Shown here one piece after another: positions 7,521-12,940 of a stretch of DNA of 12,940 nt. The DNA comes from GCA-2730975 sp964576585. GTDB lineage: Bacteria > Verrucomicrobiota > Verrucomicrobiia > Opitutales > Seribacteraceae. The position numbers and the translations under genes are program-made. The notes beneath the pieces are model-generated. The model saw only the letters and a list, made by a program, of their open reading frames with translations, made no database searches and was not told the DNA's origin. Position 1 is the stretch's first letter. Each line of letters starts with the position of its first letter. The stretch spans positions 1-12,940 of the forward strand of contig CAZNWO010000087.1 of assembly GCA_964576585.1 (NCBI GenBank). The letters are read 5' to 3'.

Positions 7521-8339
7521 ATGCATTCTTCAGCGAAATCACTGGATGGACGACTCAATGTTCGGCTTGAAGTCTTGCCTGGAGATTCCGTCCATCAGCG
7601 TGTTGGTCTGGCGGCCGAAGCCGGGTTTGATGGGATCGCATTCCCCGGTAGGTTTCGCGAGCGGTTTGGCCTGGAGACGCTGGAGGCGCTTGTCGACCTG
7701 CCTTTGCCCGTCAGGTCTGTTTCGCTTGGCTTCGCGGGATCGCTCTGCAGTCCGATAGAGGAGGAAAGGCAGCTTTGTCGTGATTCCCTTCTACGATTGT
7801 TCGAGTTCACAAGCTCCCTAGGCGCGACCTGCGTGAACATGCCGCCCGCCCTGATTCAGGATAACACTGATCGTTTTCCGCCGGGTCGCGAGCAGGAGCA
7901 GGATCAACTGCTCATTGATCAATTGCCGGAACTGGGCGACGAGGCCGAGAAATTTGGCATACTCCTTTTGATCGAACCCGTTAACGGCTTTGAGACTGAT
8001 TACCTTACCACCGTTGGCCATGCGGCGAAAATTTGTCGGCAGGTGGATCATCCCGCAGTTGGTTTGACTCCGGATTTCTTTCACATGCAAATGGAGGAAC
8101 TTGACGTTTGCGGAGCCTTGGGTGCGGCCTCCGAATGGGTGCGTCTTCTGCATGTTGCTGAGAACACTCGCGTGGAACCCGGGCCGGGCCAGATGGATTT
8201 CAGGCCGGGCTTCAGGGCTTTGAAGGAGGCAGGGTATGAGGGAATGGTGGAGGTGGAGTGTCGCAAGCTTTCCGGCCCTGCTCGGGAAGTTCTCCCAAGA
8301 TCCGTTGAGTACCTTCGCCGAGAGTGGGAAAACGCCTAA
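7521..8339 (+). CDS. Sugar 3-epimerase-like TIM barrel (D-tagatose/D-psicose 3-epimerase family)
   Basis: A xylose-isomerase-like TIM barrel of 272 residues. The four metal ligands of the D-tagatose/D-psicose 3-epimerase family are all recognisable: Glu152 (EPVNGFE), Asp185 (PDFFHM), His211 (HVAENTR) and Glu246 (VEVEC). The accessory substrate-site residues Glu158, His188 and Arg217 are also present, with the same spacing as in the characterised epimerases. Glu152 and Glu246 are the acid/base pair that inverts C3 of ketohexoses in those enzymes, using Mn2+ or Co2+. The true substrate may instead be an inosose, hydroxypyruvate or 3-keto-sugar, because the superfamily is broad. The frame is open back to a TTG at 7413 and has another ATG at 7491; 7521 is chosen because it leaves a family-length N-terminus, but no site has a good Shine-Dalgarno sequence. 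It is the first gene of the plus-strand series and probably cytoplasmic. Confidence 0.88.
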   Translation: MHSSAKSLDGRLNVRLEVLPGDSVHQRVGLAAEAGFDGIAFPGRFRERFGLETLEALVDLPLPVRSVSLGFAGSLCSPIEEERQLCRDSLLRLFEFTSSLGATCVNMPPALIQDNTDRFPPGREQEQDQLLIDQLPELGDEAEKFGILLLIEPVNGFETDYLTTVGHAAKICRQVDHPAVGLTPDFFHMQMEELDVCGALGAASEWVRLLHVAENTRVEPGPGQMDFRPGFRALKEAGYEGMVEVECRKLSGPAREVLPRSVEYLRREWENA

Positions 8340-8381
8340 GGCGCCCACCAGTTCAATTCCGTCCGGCTACATTTTGCTCTC

Positions 8382-8408
8382 GCCGAATTCCTGTCGGCTC
8401 GCTTTTTT
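8382..8408 (+). terminator. Weak terminator-like hairpin plus T6 before the oxidoreductase gene
   Basis: GCCGA (8382-8386) and TCGGC (8394-8398) form a 5-bp GC-rich stem with a 7-base loop. After TCGC there is a run of six T (8403-8408), which ends 6 bases before the ATG at 8415. It resembles a short intrinsic terminator or attenuator that would lower expression of the downstream genes relative to the epimerase. The stem is short and the T tract is separated by four bases, so this is tentative. Confidence 0.25.
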
Positions 8409-8414
8409 CGACTT

Positions 8415-9575
8415 ATGCAAAACGTGCGAATTGGCATTATCGGCATGGGCAACATGGGCCGCTTCCATGCGAACGATCTTCTCGAAGGCAAGGTTTCGCG
8501 AGGTGTACTGACGGCTGTCGGAAGCACCTCGCCGCAAAAGCTGAAGGAGTACGAGGAGAAGGGCGTCAAGGTCTTTGGCGGAGGCGAGGAAATGATCGCC
8601 TCGGGAGAGGTCGACGCCCTAGTCATTGCCACCCCGCACTACCAGCATGTCTCCCTCGGCATTGCTGCCCTTGAGGCGGGTTTGCATGTCATGGTGGAGA
8701 AGCCTATCGCAGCCCACAAGGCGGATGCCGAGCGACTCGTGGCCAAGGCTAAGGAAAAGGCCGACCTCGTTTTCGGAGCGATGTTCCAGCTTCGGGTGGA
8801 GCCGCGTTATGAGAAAATTCGTGAGATCGTGCGAAGCGGCGAACTGGGCGACCTCATGCGAGTCATCTGGATCATGACCGACTGGTTCCGTTCCGAGGCA
8901 TACTTCCAGAGCGGTGGTTGGCGGGCGACTTGGAAAGGGGAGGGCGGTGGCGTTCTGTTGAACCAATGCCTCCACCAGCTCGACGCGATGCAGTGGATAA
9001 CCGGTATGCCGAGCAAGGTTCGCAGCGAGGTGGGTATCGGCAAGTGGCACGATATCGAGGTTGAGGACGACGTGACATGCTACATGGAGTTTCCCGATGG
9101 TGCCTCGGGTATGTTCCTGTCCTCCACGGGCGAGACGCCTGGCAGCAATCGCTTCGAACTCTCGGGCACCAAGGGTCGCCTTATTCTGGAGAACGACAAG
9201 CTGGTCTTCACCAAGAACGCAGTCCCTTCGGACGAATGGTGCAAGACTTCCAAGATCGGCTTTCAGCAACCCGATACCACGGTTGAGGAAATCCCCATTC
9301 CCCCTGCGGAAGATCCGCATGCCGTCCTCATGACGAACTTCGTCGACGCCATTCTCGATGGCAAGGAACTCATTGCTCCCGGCGAGGAAGGTCTCGGTTC
9401 CGTGGAGTTGGCCAACGTCATGCTGTATTCGGGTCTCCTCGGCGAAACCGTCGATTTGCCCATGGACGGTGCAGCTTGGGAATCAAAGCTCAATCAACTC
9501 ATCGCAGAATCCACCCATGAAAAGAAAGTGGTGGAGGTCTCGGGTGAGGATTTCGCCGCTTCTTTCAGGCGGTAA
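8415..9575 (+). CDS. Gfo/Idh/MocA family NAD(P)-dependent sugar oxidoreductase
   Basis: A soluble oxidoreductase of 386 residues. The N-terminal Rossmann fold starts at once with VRIGIIGMGNMGRFH, giving the dinucleotide-binding GMGNMG at residues 10-15. EKPIA at 95-99 is the family's conserved Glu-Lys-Pro, where the lysine (Lys96) contacts substrate and cofactor. The C-terminal alpha/beta domain carries GGGVLLNQCLHQLD (177-190); His187 and Asp190 match the usual catalytic His and its partner. Family members oxidise or reduce a hydroxyl of a sugar, inositol or glycoside (often at C2 or C3) with NAD(P). Length and both domains are complete. The ATG is chosen because the Rossmann motif begins five residues later. 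It lies 75 bases after the epimerase and 39 before the second TIM barrel. Substrate unknown; oxidation of a sugar to a keto-sugar that the flanking TIM barrels process is a reasonable inference. Confidence 0.94.
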   Translation: MQNVRIGIIGMGNMGRFHANDLLEGKVSRGVLTAVGSTSPQKLKEYEEKGVKVFGGGEEMIASGEVDALVIATPHYQHVSLGIAALEAGLHVMVEKPIAAHKADAERLVAKAKEKADLVFGAMFQLRVEPRYEKIREIVRSGELGDLMRVIWIMTDWFRSEAYFQSGGWRATWKGEGGGVLLNQCLHQLDAMQWITGMPSKVRSEVGIGKWHDIEVEDDVTCYMEFPDGASGMFLSSTGETPGSNRFELSGTKGRLILENDKLVFTKNAVPSDEWCKTSKIGFQQPDTTVEEIPIPPAEDPHAVLMTNFVDAILDGKELIAPGEEGLGSVELANVMLYSGLLGETVDLPMDGAAWESKLNQLIAESTHEKKVVEVSGEDFAASFRR

Positions 9576-9596
9576 GCACTTTACCTTTAACAAAAC

Positions 9597-9606
9597 CATT
9601 AACCCC
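9597..9606 (+). promoter_or_regulatory. CATTAACCCC motif before the second TIM-barrel gene
   Basis: TTTAAC (9586-9591) and CATTAACCCC (9597-9606) lie 8 bases before the ATG at 9615, which has no Shine-Dalgarno sequence. A very similar arrangement (TTAAC, then ATAACCCC) precedes the DUF6807 gene at 12530-12547. The resemblance suggests either an internal promoter or regulator site, or a non-Shine-Dalgarno translation signal; only two copies were noticed. Confidence 0.25.
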
Positions 9607-9614
9607 ATACTGCC

Positions 9615-10484
9615 ATGCCGTTTAAGTTTACAGGATTCCCCGACGAGGCCGAAAAATCTCTCGAAGATCAAATATCAACGCTAAAGGAGGTCGGTTGGTC
9701 TGCTGTCGAGTTGCGTCTCATTGATGGCAACAACGTCTGCGACCAAACCGAAGACGAGTGGAAGGCTACGCACGAGCGATTGCAGGCAGAGGGGATTGAG
9801 GTAGTAGGCTTCGGAGGCCAAATCGGCAACTGGGCTCGTCCCATATCCTCGGACTTCCAGGCCGACTTGGATGAAATTCGCAGGGTTGCCCCTCGTATGC
9901 GTGAAGCCGGCACGAAGTTTCTTCGAATTATGTCCTATCCTAATGACGAGGAGAACCCTCTTTCCGACGGCGAATGGAAAGCTGAAACCGTTCGTCGGCT
10001 GAAAGAACTCTCAGCCATTGCGGAAGGTGAGGGCATTGTGCTGGCCCATGAAAACTGCAGTGGTTATGGTGCTTCCGCCAAGGGTTACATGGAGCTTGTC
10101 GAGGCCGTGGGAAGCCCCGCGCTCCAGCTTATCCTCGATACCGGCAACAACAGTTTGCACGACAACGATGTCGAGGTGACTTGGGATTTCTATCAAGCAT
10201 GCAGGTCGGAAATCACTCATGTTCACGTCAAGTGCGCCAAGCCTGGAGAGGAGGGTGGTGATCACGTCACCTGTCATGTCGACGAAGATCCTGTCCAGAG
10301 ACGCATCTTCGCCGACCTCGAGGCTACCGGTTACGATGGATGGTTATCCATAGAGCCGCACATCAAGGCCGCCATCCATCTGGGACAAGACGTGGATGAA
10401 ACGGGAGAAGCCCGAACCGTCTGGGTTGAATTTGCCCGTCGTCTTGAAAAATTAGTTTCTGAGATCACCGGCAATGGAGGTTGA
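9615..10484 (+). CDS. Sugar phosphate isomerase/epimerase-type TIM barrel (second copy)
   Basis: A complete xylose-isomerase-like TIM barrel of 289 residues, clearly different in sequence from the epimerase at 7521-8339. Likely metal ligands, seen in the expected strand-end positions: Glu146 (LAHENC), Asp175 (LILDTGN), His202 and/or His204 (THVHVK) and Glu247 (SIEPH). The barrel opens with FTGFPDEAEKSLEDQI and 'VELRLIDG', a form common in Verrucomicrobiota and Planctomycetota. Superfamily members isomerise or epimerise sugars, inososes and hydroxypyruvate, or remove 3-keto-glycosides by beta-elimination. The sequence does not show which. No signal peptide, so cytoplasmic. It sits between the Gfo/Idh/MocA and the NagA-type genes in a tight same-strand series and probably acts on the oxidoreductase product. 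The ATG is preceded by no Shine-Dalgarno sequence. Confidence 0.9.
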   Translation: MPFKFTGFPDEAEKSLEDQISTLKEVGWSAVELRLIDGNNVCDQTEDEWKATHERLQAEGIEVVGFGGQIGNWARPISSDFQADLDEIRRVAPRMREAGTKFLRIMSYPNDEENPLSDGEWKAETVRRLKELSAIAEGEGIVLAHENCSGYGASAKGYMELVEAVGSPALQLILDTGNNSLHDNDVEVTWDFYQACRSEITHVHVKCAKPGEEGGDHVTCHVDEDPVQRRIFADLEATGYDGWLSIEPHIKAAIHLGQDVDETGEARTVWVEFARRLEKLVSEITGNGG

Positions 10485-10539
10485 GGTAACTGCTGCAAAG
10501 CAGGAAGTGGGAGTGCCTGTGGTCGCCTCCTTGTGGTGA
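10474..10539 (+). other. Possible 21-codon leader ORF overlapping both neighbours
   Basis: An ATG at 10474, inside the last codons of the TIM-barrel gene, opens a 21-residue frame that ends with TGA at 10537-10539. That TGA overlaps the second of two GTG codons that can start the NagA-type gene, giving a GTGA junction typical of translational coupling. The peptide matches no family I know. It may only serve to carry ribosomes across the 48-base gap, or be chance. Confidence 0.2.
10490..10503 (+). other. Small hairpin with GNRA tetraloop in the TIM-barrel/nagA-like gap
   Basis: CTGCT and AGCAG form a perfect 5-bp stem closed by a GCAA loop (GNRA type), six bases after the TIM-barrel stop. No T run follows, so it is not an intrinsic terminator. 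It may influence translation of the following GTG-started gene, or be incidental. Confidence 0.25.
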
Positions 10540-11444
10540 AGCCCTTCGACTTGCAGGTCAACGGTTATGCCGGGGCAGACTTCTGTTCCGTCAACCTTAC
10601 CGCCGAGCAACTACATGAAGCTTGCCGAGCCTTGAAGGATGACGGAGTTCACGGAATTTTGGTTACGCTGATTACAGACAAGGTCGAAAAGCTCGTCCAA
10701 AAGCTTGTTAATTTGGTCCGTTTCCGTGAGGAAGATGATGCGGTTCGAGCAATGGTTGCAGGCTTTCACGTCGAGGGACCTTTTCTGAATCCGAAAGCTG
10801 GTTTCATAGGAGCTCATGAGCCGCAATTTGTACGGCCTGCAAACTTGGACGATGCAAAGCGCCTACTCGATGCCGGAGGAGGGTTGGTTAAACTTTTCAC
10901 GCTTGCCCCGGAGCAGGACGAGGGTGCGGCCGTCACTAGATTTTTGACAGCGGAAGGTGTGACGGTTTCAGCCGGCCATTGCGATCCATCGCTCGATCAA
11001 TTACAGGAATCCATGGACAATGGACTGACCATGGTGACTCACTTTGGCAATGGCTGTCCCGTGGAGCTTCCTCGTCATGACAATGTTTTGCAGCGTTTTC
11101 TTTTCCTTAGAGAAAAACTCTGGTTTTGCTTCATTCCCGATGGAGCCCACGTTGAATTTCCCGCCTTGAGAAATTACCTAGATCTCGTTGGGATCGACCG
11201 ATCCATAATCACCGGCGATGCTATGTCCGCAGCTCGATTGGGCCCCGGGCTACATCAGATATCCGGAATTACCGTGGAAGTGGACGACCGTGGCGTGGCC
11301 AGAAGGCCCGGTTCTCCTAATTTGGCTGGTTCTACCATCACTTTTCCGCAGATTCTCAGCAACCTCGAGAGCGAACTAGGTCTTGAGGAATCTGAAATTG
11401 AGAAGCTCGTGGACCTGAATCCTCGCAAGGCCCTTTCTATCTAG
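10533..11444 (+). CDS. Short N-acetylglucosamine-6-phosphate deacetylase-like amidohydrolase
   Basis: A NagA-type TIM-barrel amidohydrolase of 303 residues. It begins straight at FDLQVNGYAG, the strand that follows the small beta-domain in full-length NagA, so the N-terminal beta-sandwich of the 380-residue enzyme is missing. All visible catalytic positions are kept: Glu81 (HVEGPFL), His149 (SAGHCD) and His170 (THFGNGC) as metal ligands, His206 (DGAHVEF) for substrate, and Asp229 (ITGDAMSA) as the catalytic Asp. NagA removes the acetyl group from GlcNAc-6-phosphate; a related N-acylated sugar is possible here. The start is GTG at 10533 or the adjacent GTG at 10536; no in-frame ATG lies upstream before a stop at 10482, so the short N-terminus is not a mis-called start. 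No kinase or deaminase partner (NagK/NagB) is in view. It is followed after 6 bases by the M19 gene, suggesting translational coupling. Confidence 0.88.
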   Translation: MVKPFDLQVNGYAGADFCSVNLTAEQLHEACRALKDDGVHGILVTLITDKVEKLVQKLVNLVRFREEDDAVRAMVAGFHVEGPFLNPKAGFIGAHEPQFVRPANLDDAKRLLDAGGGLVKLFTLAPEQDEGAAVTRFLTAEGVTVSAGHCDPSLDQLQESMDNGLTMVTHFGNGCPVELPRHDNVLQRFLFLREKLWFCFIPDGAHVEFPALRNYLDLVGIDRSIITGDAMSAARLGPGLHQISGITVEVDDRGVARRPGSPNLAGSTITFPQILSNLESELGLEESEIEKLVDLNPRKALSI

Positions 11445-11450
11445 CTTGCC

Positions 11451-12518
11451 ATGTTTACCTTCGACGCCCATCTCGACCTGAGCCTCAACGCGATTGAGTA
11501 TAACCGAGACCTCCGATTGGGCCTTGGAAAGATTCGGGAGGCGGAGGCAGGAATGACCGACCTGAAGGGACGTGGCAACGGAACAGTCTCTTTTCCGGAG
11601 ATGCGAAAAGCAGGAATTGGTTTGTGCGTAGCGACGCAACTAGCGGGTTGCATGAAACCTGCTGGTCCCATCGCTAGTTGGAATTCCCCCGCTCAGGCAC
11701 GGGCTATGACTCAGGCCCAGTTGGCATGGTATCGGGCCATGGAAGACGACGGTGAGTTGCAGCAGGTTAGTTCCTGGTCTGAAGTCGAGGCTCACCTAGA
11801 AGCTTGGCATGCAGATCCGGAAAATACTCCTATCGGATATATCTTGAGCCTTGAGGGAGCCGATTCCCTGCGAACCCTTGATGACCTTAAAACTTCTTAT
11901 GATCAAGGTCTCCGCGCCCTTGGACCCGCTCATTATGGTATCGGTCGCTATGCCTTTGGTCACGACTGCGATGGTCCTCTCTCCGACCAAGGTCGCGAGT
12001 TGCTTCGCAAGATGGACGAACTGGGTATCATTCTCGACGCCACTCACCTCTGCGACCAAACTTTTTGGCAGGCACTTGACCTATTTCAAGGCCCGATTTG
12101 GGCCAGTCACCACAATTGCCGGACTCTGGTCGACGATCCGCGCCAGCTTGCCGACGAGCAAATCAAAGCCCTTGCTGATCGCGGAGCAGTCATCGGGATT
12201 GCCTTCGACGTCTGGATGGTCGTTTCCGGTTGGACACGTGGGGTCACGACTCGAGCGGACAAGCCCAATGCAAACCTTGAGGCAGTCGCGGATCACGTCG
12301 ATCACTATTGTCAGCTCTTGGGAAACGCCCGACATGTCGGCATCGGAACCGATCTTGACGGTGGTTATGGTACCGAGCAAACCCCTGCGGGTCTCGATAC
12401 GATTGCAGACCTCACGTCTTTTCGTTCCGTTCTTAGTCGCCGAGGTTTTTCCGAGGAGGATTTAGATGCCATATTCCATGAAAATTTCCTGAATTTTCTC
12501 AAAAGAGCATGGACTTGA
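11451..12518 (+). CDS. Peptidase M19 / membrane dipeptidase family amidohydrolase, cytoplasmic
   Basis: An enzyme of 355 residues of the renal (membrane) dipeptidase family. The binuclear zinc site is complete: His7 and Asp9 (DAHLD), bridging Glu135 (SLEGAD), His199 (DATHL) and His220 (ASHHNCR). Asp301 (GTDLDGG) is the expected late Asp. His161 (PAHYG) may correspond to the substrate-binding His of the classical enzyme. Family members split dipeptides, often with a D-residue at the C-terminal side, and some cleave other amides. Despite the family name there is no signal peptide or membrane helix: the protein begins directly with the catalytic strand, so it should act in the cytoplasm. It follows the NagA-type gene with a gap of 6 bases, which argues for a shared pathway, for example trimming an amino-acid or acyl amide from a sugar. 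The exact substrate is not readable. Confidence 0.9.
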   Translation: MFTFDAHLDLSLNAIEYNRDLRLGLGKIREAEAGMTDLKGRGNGTVSFPEMRKAGIGLCVATQLAGCMKPAGPIASWNSPAQARAMTQAQLAWYRAMEDDGELQQVSSWSEVEAHLEAWHADPENTPIGYILSLEGADSLRTLDDLKTSYDQGLRALGPAHYGIGRYAFGHDCDGPLSDQGRELLRKMDELGIILDATHLCDQTFWQALDLFQGPIWASHHNCRTLVDDPRQLADEQIKALADRGAVIGIAFDVWMVVSGWTRGVTTRADKPNANLEAVADHVDHYCQLLGNARHVGIGTDLDGGYGTEQTPAGLDTIADLTSFRSVLSRRGFSEEDLDAIFHENFLNFLKRAWT

Positions 12519-12529
12519 ACCGAGTTTCA

Positions 12530-12547
12530 TTAACTTATCATAACCCC
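12530..12547 (+). promoter_or_regulatory. TTAAC / ATAACCCC motif before the DUF6807 gene
   Basis: TTAAC at 12530-12534 and ATAACCCC at 12540-12547 end 9 bases before the ATG at 12557. This mirrors the arrangement before the second TIM-barrel gene at 9586-9606. There is no Shine-Dalgarno sequence. Function unknown. Confidence 0.25.
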
Positions 12548-12556
12548 TTGTTGAAA

Positions 12557-12940
12557 ATGCCTAAGCCATTTGTCCCTTTCCTCTGTCTTTTAGCTGCAGT
12601 CCCCTTATGTTTGGGAGCCGACTTTGCAATTAAGAAAACCAAGAACGATGGTCTTCGTATCTTGCACAAGGGCAAACCGTTTGCGGATTACGTTGTTGAT
12701 CAGGCGAACAAACCCTACCTCTATCCCGTTCACGGACCCACTGGCGCCGCCATGACTCGAAACTATCCCATGAAGAAAATTAAGGGCGAGCGTCATGACC
12801 ATCCTCATCACCGTGGAATCAATTTCGGGCATGAGGGTATTGGTGGAGCGGACTCTTGGTCGGAACAATTGACTTGGGACGAATTGTCCAAAAACCCAAA
12901 GCACGCCAAATTCGTCGCCAGTCGAGTGAAGTCTCTAGGC
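12557..12940 (+). CDS. Secreted DUF6807 ('PmoA family') protein, N-terminal part (3' end outside window)
   Basis: The first 128 codons of a gene that runs off the window; the frame is open to the last base. The protein starts with a signal peptide (MPKPFVPFLCLLAAVPLCLGA, cleavage near residue 20-21). It then shows the hallmarks of DUF6807: 'KPYLYPVHGPTG' (52-63), a Thr-Arg-Asn-Tyr-Pro stretch (67-71) and the His cluster HDHPHHRGINFGH (80-92), likely a metal or substrate site. Databases often name such proteins 'PmoA', after methane monooxygenase subunit A, but nothing here suggests methane oxidation. They are common in Planctomycetota, Verrucomicrobiota and Bacteroidota carbohydrate loci, and their chemistry is not established to my knowledge. 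It is 38 bases after the M19 gene and probably the same transcript. Expected location: periplasm or cell surface. Confidence 0.88.
   Translation, partial: MPKPFVPFLCLLAAVPLCLGADFAIKKTKNDGLRILHKGKPFADYVVDQANKPYLYPVHGPTGAAMTRNYPMKKIKGERHDHPHHRGINFGHEGIGGADSWSEQLTWDELSKNPKHAKFVASRVKSLG

Noticed and set aside
10485..10532. Frameshift that would restore an N-terminal domain to the NagA-like gene
   Set aside because: The gap is only 48 bases, too short for the missing domain, and the preceding gene is complete, so the short form appears genuine.
12557..12940. Methane monooxygenase subunit A (pmoA)
   Set aside because: The name is inherited by database transfer; the protein has a signal peptide and a soluble His-rich domain of DUF6807, not the membrane helices of PmoA.
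1..12940. Mobile element, CRISPR array, tRNA or antiphage system
   Set aside because: No transposase, integrase, terminal repeats, spaced repeats, tRNA-like fold or defence-type gene was recognised on either strand.

Overview
The window reads as a piece of a bacterial chromosome from the PVC superphylum, most likely Verrucomicrobiota and less likely Planctomycetota. The grounds are gene content. There is a very large secreted protein joining an SGNH-like domain, a dehydrogenase-type propeller, HEAT-like repeats and a C-terminal cytochrome c domain. There is also a secreted PQQ-type propeller with an EF-hand insert, a DUF6807 ('PmoA') protein, and several Gfo/Idh/MocA and xylose-isomerase-like TIM-barrel genes. 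No rRNA or tRNA is present to place it further. Coding is dense: no gene-free stretch reaches 300 bases, and the longest (7414-7520, 107 bases) is a divergent promoter region. I saw no tRNA, rRNA, CRISPR array, insertion sequence, integrase or attachment site.

Left part (1-5440): the 3' end of a Fur-family metalloregulator (1-219) is followed after 16 bases by the 1216-residue haem/propeller protein (236-3886). That gene converges on a minus-strand secreted PQQ-like propeller protein (3899-5440), with only 12 bases between the stop codons. Upstream of the propeller gene and on the same strand, 59 bases away, is a sodium:solute symporter (5500-7413). The 59-base gap carries a long imperfect hairpin.

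Right part (7521-12940): reading away from the symporter is a plus-strand series of six genes with small gaps (75, 39, 48, 6 and 38 bases). They are a D-tagatose/D-psicose 3-epimerase-type TIM barrel, a Gfo/Idh/MocA NAD(P)-dependent sugar oxidoreductase, a second TIM-barrel isomerase/epimerase, a short NagA-type deacetylase, an M19 (membrane dipeptidase family) amidohydrolase with no signal peptide, and the start of a secreted DUF6807 protein cut by the window end.

Taken together, the symporter and the right-hand genes look like a sodium-driven uptake and cytoplasmic catabolic locus for a modified sugar. Oxidation (Gfo/Idh/MocA) and epimerisation, isomerisation or elimination (two TIM barrels) would act with two amide-cleaving enzymes (NagA-type and M19). 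This suggests an N-acylated or amino-acid-linked sugar rather than a plain hexose. The substrate is not visible from sequence, and the assignment as one pathway is inference from gene order. Nearly all genes lack a clear Shine-Dalgarno sequence, and a few recurring short motifs and hairpins in the gaps are recorded as weaker observations.
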